The translations under genes were made by a program, and so were the position numbers. A DNA stretch of 64,000 bases, from contig NZ_JAPDNR010000001.1 of NCBI RefSeq assembly GCF_025989125.1, positions 2,276,301 through 2,340,300 of the forward strand. The letters run 5' to 3'. The first letter of the stretch is position 1. Every line of letters starts with the position of its first letter. A model generated the notes under the pieces. That model had not been told where the DNA came from, did no database searches, and saw only the letters and a list, made by a program, of their open reading frames with translations. Positions 17,570 through 29,000 of this stretch are shown piece after piece. The DNA is from Chitinophaga nivalis. GTDB lineage: Bacteria > Bacteroidota > Bacteroidia > Chitinophagales > Chitinophagaceae.

Positions 17570-20500
17570 ATGATACTGGTACCTGTTGCCAAAGGAAAGA
17601 AAATGATTGCGTACGTCATGCTGTTGCTGATGTACTTTGAAACGGTGATACCTGCCTATGCCCTGGGAAAACCAGCCCGCATCGGGTATACACCGGTGCC
17701 CGATAAGAAGGTAGTTGCTCCTGTAAAGGCAGCAATGCCACCGGTTATACCGCCTGCTGCGCTTCCTGTGGCAGCTACCCTTGCAGATAATGATCCGGGT
17801 GGCCCTACACAACCGGAGATGCAGGGATTTCACTCTGTGAATAACGACAATATGGTGGACCTGTTCACCGGTGACTTCGCCTATAGTATTCCATTACTGG
17901 ATGTAGGCGGTTACCCGCTTACACTGGGGTATAACAGCGGTATTTCCATGGACCAGGAAGCCAGCTGGGTAGGACTTGGCTGGACGCTGAATCCAGGTGC
18001 GATTACGCGGAATATGCGTGGGTTACCGGATGATTTCAATGGAACGGATGTGGTGACGAAGGAGTTGTCGATGAAAGATAACCAGACGATTGGCGCTACT
18101 ACCGGGTTTGACCTGGAGATCCTGGGTACGCCCAAATTACGGGATGGTGGTTTCGGCGCATCTTTGGGAGTGGGAGCGAGTATAGGGGTTTTCAATAACA
18201 CCTATCGTGGCTGGGGATTGGAAACCGCTATCAATGCAGGAATTAATGTGGGCAGTAAGAGCATGGGTTTTTTTACCAGTGGTTTATCACTGGCTAATAA
18301 TTCACAGGAAGGCGTGACGTTGTCGCCATCGTTGGGTTATTCTATGCCGCATAAAGAAACAGCAGAAAAAGCAGCTTTGGGAGGTGTTTTTTCTATTTCA
18401 TCCGGTTATAATACACGGGCGGGTATGAAAGCTTTGCAGTTTAATGCGGGGTTACGGCAATACAATAAGAATGTACAAAATACAACGGGAAAGGAGAGCT
18501 CCCTGATGGGAAGGAGTAACAGTTATACTTTTTCATCGGATATCTCCTATGCTTATCCCGGTTATACACCTGCTATTACCATTCCTTATTCAAGTTCGCT
18601 GTTAACCGTAAACCTACGGCTGGGATTTGAATACAAGACTGTAAGCCCCAGTTTTATGCTGAGCGGTTATGTTAGCAGGCAGACGATTCTGCCGAAAGAT
18701 AGCTATGTGAAAATTCCGGCCTACGGTTATCTCAACTTCCAGAACGGAAGTAAGAATTTAAACGGTTTGATGGATTTTAACCGGGAGAAAGATGTGCCTT
18801 TCCGGGAGAAACCGGATATGACCAATATTGCGGTACCTGCATATACCTATGATGTGTTTTCTATTTCCGGAGAAGGAAATGGCGGTATGTTCCGGGCTTA
18901 TAGAAACGATATTGGAAATGTGTTTGACCATGCTGTTACCACAAAAGACAACAGTACGCGTGCCGGGGGCGACCTGGGATATGGCGATGTATTGCATACC
19001 GGTGTAGATCTCAACTTTACCCGTTCCTATACAGAATCGGGTATGTGGACAACAGATAATCCATTATCCAGAATCATTGCCTTTCAGCATCCGCAAAAAG
19101 ATTTTGAAGCCGTATATTTTAAAAACCCAGGAGAGAAGACGGTAGATCCCAAAGCATATTATGATGCGTTGGGAGGAGACGATCTGGTAGCTGCAAAGCT
19201 TTTTCAATGGGATCGTAATTCGCCGGTGATTAGCACCACCAATAGGTTGACCCGTTATGTTAACCAGGCGGCAGTGGGCGACGTAGTGTTGAACAGCAGC
19301 AATGCAAAGAATACACAACGGAGCAAACGTACGCAGGTGATTAGTTACCTCACAGCCAAAGAAGCCAGTGAGGCGGGGTTATCAAAATATATTGATAGCT
19401 ACAAATACAACACGTATCGCCTGAATGTATGTGATAAGGAGATACCGGATGAGCTGGAGAATGCGCTACATGGCCTGAACGGGATGTATTATTATGACCG
19501 GGAGATGCATAACTATTGGGGTACCCGCGTAGATCCGGAGTTATACTATGAGGATGTAAAAATCTCCCGCAGACACTGGAATCGTTCCTGGCCGGATTCA
19601 GAACCCAGAGTGGGGGGGAAATTTTCTGCAAGATGGGAAGGGCGTTTAAGGGCGCCTATCAGTGGCAGATATGACCTGATGATACAGGCTGATGAGGGGG
19701 CCAGTTTAGAGCTGAATGGTAGAGAATTAATTACAGGGTATAATAATCCGGAGGGCAATTATGAAGGGTATAGTACTGTTTTCCTGGATGCCGGAAAAAT
19801 GTACAACGTTCTTGTACATTACCGTAATGATGAGGCTGATTCCCGTATGCATTTGAAGTGGAAGTATGGTAACATGCAGGATTACGCCCCTATTCCCACC
19901 ACCAATCTGTTTGCTTTACCACGGCCGGATTCCATCCTGATAGATAGTTTTATGACACGCGAACAACGGGTAAACAGTTACCGTAAACCGGATCATATTT
20001 CTGAAATCAATGTGTTGAATAATGATGGTCGCCGTTATGTATATGGTATACCGGTATATAACCTGGAGCAAAAAGAGGCCACTTTTTCTGTAGAAAAGAA
20101 CAGTGCAGATGCCGCTTCAGGGCTGGCAGCCTATACCAGCGGAAAGCATGATCGCATTGGAAAAAATGATGTGGACAATGAAAGGTATTACAGCAGTGAA
20201 ACCATTCCGGCTTATGCCCATACTTTTCTGCTGACCGGTATTCTTTCACCGGATTATGTGGATGTTAACGGAGATGGTATTACAGATGATGACCCGGGAG
20301 ATGCCATTCGTTTTAATTATACTAAAGTAGCAGGTATCAATAATCCTTATAAATGGCGGACACCTTATAATGAGAAAGCCAACTATAATGAAGGATTAAA
20401 AACAGACTACCGCGATGATAAAGGCAGTTATGTAACCGGGAAAAAAGAATTGTGGTATCTCAACTCGGTAGAATCTAAAAACATGATTGCCGTTTTCAGA

Positions 20501-23500
20501 CTAGGAGACCGGAAAGATTTGTTGCAGATAGATTCCATAGGTGTTAAATCACAGGGCGGCGCCAAAAGGCTGGAGTTGATAGACTTGTATACCAAGGCAG
20601 ATTTCCTGCAGAAAGGTACCAAGGCTACCCCCATAAAGACGGTGCACTTCGAATACACACATGAATTGTGCATGGGTATCAATGGTAAAATCAGTACGCT
20701 TGACAGTGGCAAGCTAACTTTGAAAAGGGTTTGGTTTTCCTATAATGGTAATAACAAAGGCAGAAAGAATGCCTATGTGTTTAACTACAACGCTAAAAAC
20801 CCGGTGTATCATACGCAGCATTATGACCGGTGGGGTAACTATAAAGATCCGGCGCAAAATCCTAGAGGCGCGGGTACTGCCATTATTAATAATGCGGATT
20901 ACCCCTATGCCTTACAGGACAGCACAGCGGCTGCTGTTAATGCTGCTGCCTGGACATTGGATTCTATTGTATTGCCTTCCGGTGGCCGCGTGAAAGTGAC
21001 CTATGAAAGTGATGATTATGCTTATGTGCAAAACAAACGGGCCATGCAGTTTTTCCCCATTGCAGGATTTGCTGCCAAGGTACCTGCATCTAAAGCAGAT
21101 CTCTCCAGTAATTTGTATATCGATAATCAGGATCACTTGTATGTGGCGATTGATGTACCGGTAGCTGTTAACTCCCGCGAGGAAATTTATACCCGGTACC
21201 TGGAAGGTATCACGGGGATTACTTTCCGTTTGAATGTGATGATGCCGAGAGATAAATACGGTGGTGGTGGAGAAGCAGTGCCCTGCTATGCCAAAATAGA
21301 TGAAGGCGTGGATAATTACGGCGTTTTTAATAATGGTAAAACCATTTGGGTGAAGCTGATGGCGATTGATAAAAATGGTAATCCGGGTGGCAGTTATAGC
21401 CCGCTTACAAAGGCAGCCATGCAGTTTTTACGCCTCAACCTTCCTTCAAAGGCCTATCCCGGATCAGATGTGACCGATAGCGTAGACCTGTTAGCAGGGG
21501 TGAGTATCCTGATAGGGATGGCGGGCAACATTGTGAATAGCTTACGTTCTTTTGATGCTACCTGCCGGAGTCAGGACTGGGTGCAGAAAGTAGACCTTAA
21601 CCGCAGCTATATCCGGTTGAATAGTCCTGCGTTTAAAAAGTATGGTGGCGGCTTGCGGGTGAAACGTATTGTTACCTGGGATAACTGGAATAGTATGACT
21701 GGCCAGAAAGAAGCCCGGTATGGTCAGGAATATATCTATACAACCACGCGAAAAGTGAATGACCAGGATATTCTTATCAGTAGTGGTGTTGCGAGTTATG
21801 AACCTGTATTGGGTGGTGAAGAAAACCCATTCCGGGTACCGGTAGCCTACAGAACGCAGGTAGCTGCCCTGGCGCCTGTAACCATGGGGTATACCGAAGA
21901 ACCACTGGGAGAAGGTTTCTTCCCGGCGCCATCTGTTGGTTACAGTAAGGTACGCGTGAGGTCCATCAACACCACGAACACCCGTTCTGCTCCCGGATAC
22001 GATGAAACCTGTTTTTACACAGCCTACGATTTTCCCACTATTACAGAACGGACCATTATAGGCGGAGATACCCATAAACGTTTCAAACCGGGTCTGACCA
22101 ATTTCCTGCGCATTAATGCCAAACATTTTTTAGCCGTATCACAGGGCTTTAAAATTGAGTTGAATGACATGCACGGTAAATTGAAATCAAAGGCATCCTA
22201 TGGGGAAGCTAATCCGACAGTATGGATTAATAAAACCGAACATTTTTACCGGGTGGATGATCAGCAGGCCACGTTTAAACATCTTAACAATGATGTATTG
22301 ACGCTGGATGCCAAAGGACAAGTGAATGAGCAGGCTTCTATTGGCAAGGAAATAGAACTGATGACCGACATGCGGCAGCAACGTTCCCTTACCAATGGAT
22401 TAAACCTCAGTATAAACTGCGACATATTTACTTTTGCCTGGCCACCTGTGATGGCCATTCCTACCGTCATTCACATGGCGCAGCGGGAGGAAAATATTTT
22501 CCGTTCTATTGCTGTCACCAAATTGATTAACCGGCATGGTATATTGGATAGCATCGTGGTGAATGATAAGGGTAGCAGAGTAACTACCCGCAATCTTTTG
22601 TATGATGGAGAAACCGGAGAAGTAGTACTGACCAGCACCCAGAATGAATATAACGATCCTATATACAACTTTACCTATCCGGCCGGATGGGTATATGATG
22701 GTATGAGCGGCGCCTATAAAAATATCAATGTACTCCTGCAGCATTTGGATATTAAAGGCGGTAAAATCATCAATGGGTTACCAACAGGAGAGGAAAATAA
22801 ATATTGTTATCCTGGCGACGAAATATTGATTTATAGCCACAACCAGGTAGGAGGGGAGGATTGTAACCAGGAAATTGCCACTTTCGCTTCAGCTGGGAAA
22901 ATCTGGGCGGTAGACAAAAATGTAATGACTGGTGGCGCACCGGATATCTACTTTATGGATAAGTATGGCGTGCCTTATGGTGGTAATGATGTCACCTTAA
23001 AAATCATCCGTTCCGGCAGACGGAACGTATCTGCTTCTGCAGGTGGTGTTACGATGTTGAAGTCCCCTTTACTCAAACAGGCCAATAACAAATACACCTT
23101 CGATATCAATAACGGAAATGGTATTATCAGTGCTGCAGCCAACGAGTTTAAACAGCTGTGGCATGTCACCGACAGAAACCGTGCTGTCACATCCCCTGCT
23201 TTATTCGGTAATGATGAAGTTGGGCGTTATTTCACGAAAGACTGCGGACCTGGTAACTATAGTACCCTGGTATTATACAGAGTGCCAGCCGGCACATATA
23301 CCGCACCTACCCGCGATGGGGCCAACAGAAAAGCAGAGGCAGATATGGCACAAAACGGACCAAAGCTTGCGCGGGACAGTGCCGTATGCTACTATGGTAA
23401 TACGCGGCAGGCAAAGACGTTTAAACGGAACGATTGTCCGGAAGGAACCTATGTGGACTACATAGTAGAAGCCAATAAACATTATGCTACTTCCGTGGCT

Positions 23501-23977
23501 GCTGCTAATGCTTTGGCGTTGAGGGAAATTGATAGCCTGGGGCAGAAAAATGCCAATGAAAAAGGAAACTGCGGATATCTGTATGCAAAAGTAACTGTGC
23601 TGCATACGACTACTAAAAATGATTACACGCCTTCTGATATTATCAATACCCGCTTTGGTAATGTGGTGGTGTCTTTCTATAAGGATGAAGCCTGCACCTT
23701 ACCTTTCAATGTAACCAATCAAAAATTCCTGCTGGTGGATAGTATTTATACCCGCAGTGTGATGGAGGGAAATGAGTCTACCTCTGGCTCATTGCAAACC
23801 GTGAAGGAATATAGCTGTACCGGCACTTCAATAATGGTGTTGGAGAATGTGGAAGTCGAGTATGAACGGCGTTACCGGGAATGGGATAGTCATGGTAATG
23901 AAGTACCACAGCGGAGTTACAATATCGACCGTCATCGGTATTATTTACGGCCATCCAATGATTTCATTATTAAATAA
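17570..23977 (+). CDS. Giant SpvB/RHS-like protein with PA14 and DUF5977 domains
   Basis: 2135 residues. A hydrophobic export signal (MIAYVMLLLMYFETVIPAYALG) begins at codon 12, so the start could also be the ATG at 17603. Residues about 85-145 (NMVDLFTGDFAYSIPLL, LTLGYNSGISMDQEASWVGLGWTLNPGAITR) match the opening of RHS/SpvB-type shell proteins. A PA14 carbohydrate-binding domain lies at about 628-783 (GKFSARWEGRLRAPISGRYDL, MHLKWKYG). A DUF5977 module lies at about 1945-2007 (TFKRNDCPEGTY, LGQKNANEKGNC). There is no RHS core and no toxin domain. It resembles the TcB half of a TcB-TcC cocoon in architecture, with the 2913-residue protein as the TcC half. That pairing is inference. Confidence 0.75.
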   Translation: MILVPVAKGKKMIAYVMLLLMYFETVIPAYALGKPARIGYTPVPDKKVVAPVKAAMPPVIPPAALPVAATLADNDPGGPTQPEMQGFHSVNNDNMVDLFTGDFAYSIPLLDVGGYPLTLGYNSGISMDQEASWVGLGWTLNPGAITRNMRGLPDDFNGTDVVTKELSMKDNQTIGATTGFDLEILGTPKLRDGGFGASLGVGASIGVFNNTYRGWGLETAINAGINVGSKSMGFFTSGLSLANNSQEGVTLSPSLGYSMPHKETAEKAALGGVFSISSGYNTRAGMKALQFNAGLRQYNKNVQNTTGKESSLMGRSNSYTFSSDISYAYPGYTPAITIPYSSSLLTVNLRLGFEYKTVSPSFMLSGYVSRQTILPKDSYVKIPAYGYLNFQNGSKNLNGLMDFNREKDVPFREKPDMTNIAVPAYTYDVFSISGEGNGGMFRAYRNDIGNVFDHAVTTKDNSTRAGGDLGYGDVLHTGVDLNFTRSYTESGMWTTDNPLSRIIAFQHPQKDFEAVYFKNPGEKTVDPKAYYDALGGDDLVAAKLFQWDRNSPVISTTNRLTRYVNQAAVGDVVLNSSNAKNTQRSKRTQVISYLTAKEASEAGLSKYIDSYKYNTYRLNVCDKEIPDELENALHGLNGMYYYDREMHNYWGTRVDPELYYEDVKISRRHWNRSWPDSEPRVGGKFSARWEGRLRAPISGRYDLMIQADEGASLELNGRELITGYNNPEGNYEGYSTVFLDAGKMYNVLVHYRNDEADSRMHLKWKYGNMQDYAPIPTTNLFALPRPDSILIDSFMTREQRVNSYRKPDHISEINVLNNDGRRYVYGIPVYNLEQKEATFSVEKNSADAASGLAAYTSGKHDRIGKNDVDNERYYSSETIPAYAHTFLLTGILSPDYVDVNGDGITDDDPGDAIRFNYTKVAGINNPYKWRTPYNEKANYNEGLKTDYRDDKGSYVTGKKELWYLNSVESKNMIAVFRLGDRKDLLQIDSIGVKSQGGAKRLELIDLYTKADFLQKGTKATPIKTVHFEYTHELCMGINGKISTLDSGKLTLKRVWFSYNGNNKGRKNAYVFNYNAKNPVYHTQHYDRWGNYKDPAQNPRGAGTAIINNADYPYALQDSTAAAVNAAAWTLDSIVLPSGGRVKVTYESDDYAYVQNKRAMQFFPIAGFAAKVPASKADLSSNLYIDNQDHLYVAIDVPVAVNSREEIYTRYLEGITGITFRLNVMMPRDKYGGGGEAVPCYAKIDEGVDNYGVFNNGKTIWVKLMAIDKNGNPGGSYSPLTKAAMQFLRLNLPSKAYPGSDVTDSVDLLAGVSILIGMAGNIVNSLRSFDATCRSQDWVQKVDLNRSYIRLNSPAFKKYGGGLRVKRIVTWDNWNSMTGQKEARYGQEYIYTTTRKVNDQDILISSGVASYEPVLGGEENPFRVPVAYRTQVAALAPVTMGYTEEPLGEGFFPAPSVGYSKVRVRSINTTNTRSAPGYDETCFYTAYDFPTITERTIIGGDTHKRFKPGLTNFLRINAKHFLAVSQGFKIELNDMHGKLKSKASYGEANPTVWINKTEHFYRVDDQQATFKHLNNDVLTLDAKGQVNEQASIGKEIELMTDMRQQRSLTNGLNLSINCDIFTFAWPPVMAIPTVIHMAQREENIFRSIAVTKLINRHGILDSIVVNDKGSRVTTRNLLYDGETGEVVLTSTQNEYNDPIYNFTYPAGWVYDGMSGAYKNINVLLQHLDIKGGKIINGLPTGEENKYCYPGDEILIYSHNQVGGEDCNQEIATFASAGKIWAVDKNVMTGGAPDIYFMDKYGVPYGGNDVTLKIIRSGRRNVSASAGGVTMLKSPLLKQANNKYTFDINNGNGIISAAANEFKQLWHVTDRNRAVTSPALFGNDEVGRYFTKDCGPGNYSTLVLYRVPAGTYTAPTRDGANRKAEADMAQNGPKLARDSAVCYYGNTRQAKTFKRNDCPEGTYVDYIVEANKHYATSVAAANALALREIDSLGQKNANEKGNCGYLYAKVTVLHTTTKNDYTPSDIINTRFGNVVVSFYKDEACTLPFNVTNQKFLLVDSIYTRSVMEGNESTSGSLQTVKEYSCTGTSIMVLENVEVEYERRYREWDSHGNEVPQRSYNIDRHRYYLRPSNDFIIK

Positions 23978-24009
23978 ACTTGTTGATGATGTCTATAATA
24001 AAAAGAAAA

Positions 24010-25236
24010 ATGAAGCATAGTACATTATTAACCTGGTTGTTACTGATCGCAGGGGGGGAGGTAATTGCAGCTGGCAGAGCCGAAATGATCCGGCCGGATA
24101 CTTCGGGTAACTGTTATAGTGCAGTGACTGAAGTAAGTGTTAATCCCTATGTATACAGTATTGCCGGTAACTGGCGGCTGAGTCGTTCTTATGCTTACTA
24201 CGGCAGTCGTTCAGAAAGTGCTGCCATCACAACAACGGATATACGTAAAAATGGTACGCTGTCGGCCTACGCATCTTTCTGGTCGCAGACAAATGGCGTC
24301 TGGAAGCCTTCTACCGATACTACCCGCTGGGTATGGAATGCAGAAAGTACACTTTTTAACAGTAAAGGTTTTGAAATAGAAAACCGGGATCCGTTGGGGC
24401 GTTATAATGCCGGGTTGTATGGTTATGATCATGTGTTACCGGTAGCAGTTATTCAGAACAGCCGTTACCGCGAATCCTATTATGATGGTTTTGAAGACTA
24501 TAATTTTGGCAAGAATGTGTGCGATCCTGCCTGTGCGGTAGGACGTGGCTTTGGTTATACAAAGTATGCAGCATCTATAACTACAGCCGCTGCGCATACC
24601 GGTAAGTACAGCCTTTGGATAGATAAGGGAACGAGTGCTGATGTCAGCGCTTCCCTGGTCTCCAAAGATGAGAAGCAGGTAATATTGAATGTACCTACGG
24701 TCAATAATAATTGCCCGCCACAGCCGGCATTTACCTTGCTAAGGGGAATTATGGCAGATTCAACTATCCTGTTACCGACATTTTCGCCCTTGAATAATAC
24801 CCGGCTACTGATCAGTGGCTGGGTAAAAGAAGAGCAGAACTGTAACTGTATCTCCTATACGAAAAGCAGTATCGTGATTACCGCCGGCAGTACCACCAGT
24901 ACGGCTGCTCCGGTAGGATACATCATTGATGGCTGGCAACGGTATGAAGCGGTGATCAACGTACCGGCTACCGGTAGTTTATTGAAGATTTCATTGCGGG
25001 CCAGTGGCGATACACCGGTATTCTTTGATGATATCCGGATACACCCCTTTAATGCCAACATGAAATCCTTCGTATATGATCCGGTATTCCTGCGGTTGAT
25101 GGCGGAACTGGACGAAAATAACTATGCCACCTTCTATGAATACGATGATGATGGTACCCTGATCCGGTTAAAGAAAGAAACGGAAAGAGGTATTAAAACA
25201 ATCCGTGAAACCAGAAGTGCTTTAATAAAAGATTAG
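24010..25236 (+). CDS. Exported RHS-associated protein with C-terminal YD-like tail
   Basis: 408 residues from the ATG at 24010, chosen because MKHSTLLTWLLLIAGGEVIAAG is a good signal peptide; a longer frame opens with TTG at 23980 and adds basic residues. The middle (about 220-355) looks like a jelly-roll/carbohydrate-binding-like domain (LLISGWVKEEQNC, GWQRYEAVINVPATGSLLKISLRASGDTPVFFDDI). The C-terminus (FLRLMAELDENNYATFYEYDDDGTLIRLKKETERGI) is a typical RHS-linked YD-type strand pair. No named family beyond this. Fifth from last in the tightly spaced RHS operon. Confidence 0.6.
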   Translation: MKHSTLLTWLLLIAGGEVIAAGRAEMIRPDTSGNCYSAVTEVSVNPYVYSIAGNWRLSRSYAYYGSRSESAAITTTDIRKNGTLSAYASFWSQTNGVWKPSTDTTRWVWNAESTLFNSKGFEIENRDPLGRYNAGLYGYDHVLPVAVIQNSRYRESYYDGFEDYNFGKNVCDPACAVGRGFGYTKYAASITTAAAHTGKYSLWIDKGTSADVSASLVSKDEKQVILNVPTVNNNCPPQPAFTLLRGIMADSTILLPTFSPLNNTRLLISGWVKEEQNCNCISYTKSSIVITAGSTTSTAAPVGYIIDGWQRYEAVINVPATGSLLKISLRASGDTPVFFDDIRIHPFNANMKSFVYDPVFLRLMAELDENNYATFYEYDDDGTLIRLKKETERGIKTIRETRSALIKD

Positions 25237-25249
25237 TGATCCCTATACT

Positions 25250-26002
25250 ATGAAGAAGAAAATATTTTTATTGTGTTTTGGGTTGCTGGCGTTATGTGTC
25301 ATTACACAGGCACAGGTAGCCGGGGATTTCCCTGGAAAGCAGGCAGCGCTGCACCTGTTTACCCGCCTGCAGGAGAGCAGCTATCGGCAAGCCATCAGCT
25401 TTGATGTAAAATACACCTATGCAAATGAGTCGAGGCCGGACATATTACTGGATTCGCTGGAAGGTAATATGCAGCAATCCGGCAGTTATTTTCGTTGTGT
25501 ACTGGGTGCAACAGAAACCTTTGGTAATAACCGTTACAATGTAGCTGCTTTTACAGAAGACCAGCTCTTGTACATTGCTGCCGCAACGCCTGACTCCCTC
25601 CGTCCATCACCGCTATCCTATATTTCCCAGGCATTGCAGCAATCGGGCATACAGCAATGTGTGATGACACAGCAAAAAGCCTTGAAAACAGCCCGGTTTA
25701 CGTTCCCGGACAATCAATCTTTTAAGTTCATGGAAATGACCGTGGATACCACTACCTGGCAGTTACAACGGATTATCATGACCGTTAAAACGGAAATGCT
25801 GGTTAGTAATGGGATGCGACCAGGTGCAGGTTATGATGACTATGCACTGGTGATCATGACGTTTATGCATTACACGCCATTGACGGCGGAGCAACGACGT
25901 TTTGATGAGCAGGCCTATTTTAATAAGGTAGGGAAAGAATTTAAGCCAGCCGGGAGATTCGCTGGTTATCAGGTATACATTGGTTCCCCCCAACTTCAAT
26001 AA
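25250..26002 (+). CDS. Small exported protein of RHS operon, unknown function
   Basis: 250 residues with signal peptide ending VITQAQ. The remainder is mixed alpha/beta with no motif I recognise; the pattern of long amphipathic strands (FRCVLGATETFGNNRYNVAAFTEDQLLYIA) recalls periplasmic carrier or chaperone folds such as LolA-like shells, but this is only an impression. It sits 13 bases after and 6 bases before its neighbours, so it is almost certainly co-translated with the RHS toxin. A folding or escort role is possible. Confidence 0.5.
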   Translation: MKKKIFLLCFGLLALCVITQAQVAGDFPGKQAALHLFTRLQESSYRQAISFDVKYTYANESRPDILLDSLEGNMQQSGSYFRCVLGATETFGNNRYNVAAFTEDQLLYIAAATPDSLRPSPLSYISQALQQSGIQQCVMTQQKALKTARFTFPDNQSFKFMEMTVDTTTWQLQRIIMTVKTEMLVSNGMRPGAGYDDYALVIMTFMHYTPLTAEQRRFDEQAYFNKVGKEFKPAGRFAGYQVYIGSPQLQ

Positions 26003-26008
26003 TAAATT

Positions 26009-29000
26009 ATGTATCGTATTCTTAAAAATATAATTATTCCTGTACTGCTGTTGGTTTCCGCACTGGCTACTGCACAGACGGGGATTACCCTGAAAAACAG
26101 ACTGGAAGGCAGTAGTAATCAGTTGGTAGCTAATGCCAGTATTACTGTACTGGACAGTGTTTATATCGGGGCTAATCAAAATAAACTGGTATTACCTTAT
26201 CCGGTAAAAAACATCGTTACCTTCCGGGTGAATGAGTATGCAAAGGCTTTTCTACCCAATGCATTTAATGCGACCATCAATGTATTGATCAAATATAAAT
26301 ACCGGGATGCTGGTGGGACGGTAAAAGAAAGTACCATCCCCCGAACTTTGAAGGTCGACAGTGATACTGCCAAAGCTTACCAGGCAAGGTCCTCTTTCGT
26401 GTTCAGTAATTGTCAGGAGGTAACCGTGACGGTACAAAATATCACGGTATCTGTTCCCGGTGCTATCGCGGCATTGGTGTTGGAGAATGAAATGAGTATA
26501 CAGCCAACCTATAAGCTGGATGCAGTGGCAGATGCTGTGCGGAATGTAAAAGATGCCATACCGGTTAATACAGACGGAACAGACGAAAGAGCAATAACCT
26601 GGAATGCGGTTACCGGTGCTGATGAATATGACCTGGAATGGGCGTATGTGGATTCTTCTGTGATCAGCAGTTATCAGAATAATGCTTCCCTGATATTTAC
26701 CAATAATGCCAGCCGTGTAACCGTAAAGGGTACCCAATATCGTATTCCACTATTATACGATAACGGAGGCGTTTTATATTACCGGGTACGTGCAGTGTTG
26801 GCGCGGGGAAAAAAGGCGCGTTGGAATACCATCTGGAGTAATGAAGTGGCAGGCGTAACCTTGAATGGGTATGCGTTTCCCGGACACCAGCGTAAGCTGA
26901 ACTGGCAGTCTTCCGTCAGTTTTGCAGAAGACGGCAAGCGGAAAGCCGTGGTCCAATACTTCGATGGTAGTTTGCGTAACCGGCAGACTGTGACGAAAGA
27001 TAATGTAACCGATACCACCGTCATTGCAGAAACCTACTACGATTACCAGGGGCGGCCCGCGGTACAGGTAATGCCGGCTCCTTCTCTCAGTAATATTATC
27101 CGGTATACCCGTAATTTCAATACCGGTCTCAATAATGTGGAGTATGACAAAGACAATTATGACCGGCTGACGAATATAAACACTTCTTTATCCGTACATG
27201 CAAATCCGTTAGACAGTGCCAGTGGGGCCAGTATGTATTATTCTTCCCGGAACCCGAAGAGTAATGACGAGATACATCGTTTTGTTCCTGCTGCTTCGGG
27301 ATATCCGCTGACAGAAACAGAATATACCCAGGACAATACCGGCCGGATCAGCCGGCAGAGCGGGGTGGGCCCAGATCATCAGCTGGGTAGCGGACATGAA
27401 ACAAAATATTCCTATGGAGATGTATCGCAAAGTGAGCTGGATATCATCTTTGGTACCGAAGCGGGTGATCAGTCACATTACTTCCGTAATACTGTAACAG
27501 ATGCCAACGGACAGGTGAGTGTGAGTTATGTAGATATGCACGGAAGAACGGTGGCTACAGCATTGGCGGGTTCTCCGGACAATGCAGGTCTGGCAGACTT
27601 GTCGGATCGTAAGCTGGATACGGTAGAGAGTGAAATCAGTGGTGCAGGTAAAAAAAATACATGGGATGAACTAGTGGCAGTATCCCGGAAAACAGAGCAG
27701 GTGGATACCCGCAATACGTACGATTTCCGTTATCTCTTCACCCCTCCCGTATTACGCCGGAAGCCCTGCGTAGGAGATACTGCTACGGTATGTTATGCGG
27801 GTATGTATGAACTGGTGATTACCATCACGGATAATGTGAATAATCAGTTGTTACCGAATGGTGTACCTTATGTGAAGACCATCAAAAATTATACGCCAGG
27901 CAGTATTGTTCCCAATTGTAATCCTACGCCTATCCAGGTAAATTTTTCACTGGAGCTAAAAAAGGGTACCTATGAAATTACCAAAACCCTGCGTGTCAGC
28001 CGGGAAGGAATGGAGTATTACCGGGATAATATCTACCGTAAAAGAAATGCCTGTAAAACCCTGGAGCAATTTATTCAGCAGCAGCGGGATGCCTATTCGG
28101 GTATTGGTTGTGCAACTGACTGTCAGGCCTGCCTGACCAGTATTGGTACCTATCCGGTATACCGGGATAATTATCTGCAGCGGGCGGGATTAACAGCAGC
28201 TACGGATTCCGTTACCTATAAGGAAGAAATAACACGGGCATATGCGAAAGCAGTAGAAAACTGTGATGTACTTTGTAATAAAGCTACACTGGCAGATGAT
28301 CTGAGAAATGCCATGCTGGCGGATGTTACAGCGCCATCGGGCCAGTATGCTGACCTGGCGGATGATAGTACGGGTCAATCTTTCCTTTATCGTTCAAAGG
28401 GAGAGGAGCCGGTTTACACGAGGGGAGATATATTTTATGTAGATGAATTGGGAAGACCGGATTCTGCGTATGATGCCACCAGGAATGCTTATGTGGTACC
28501 TCAGCTATTGTCGGCGGCACAGTTTAGCGAAAACTTCAAACCCTCCTGGGCAGAAGCATTGCTGCAGTTTCACCCGGAGTATTGCAAGTGGAAAGAGTAT
28601 GAGAAATATAGATCCAGTTTTGAGTGGGATAAACGATTTGCAGCTATCGATACGTACTCCGAAGCTTTGGCTGCCGGCTATCTGAATCCTACCCTGATGG
28701 CGGGATATACCGGCAAATACGGTGGGGTACCTGCTAATGTGGACCCTTTTACCACTGCAGCCGGCAATAATTTTAAAGGGCTGGTGGAAAGTGTCATGAA
28801 CACTTACAAAGATGGGTTGAGCATCTGGACACTGGCATTCAGCAGTACCTTATGTCTGGCGCAGGATGTTAATTGCATGCAGAGTTTCAGTAAGCCGCTG
28901 GATATCAATACAAGTGCCTACTGTACGGGAGATCTGAATATGGTTTGGCGGAACTTCCGGGAGTTATACCTCAGTCTGAAGCGAAATTATATTCAAACAA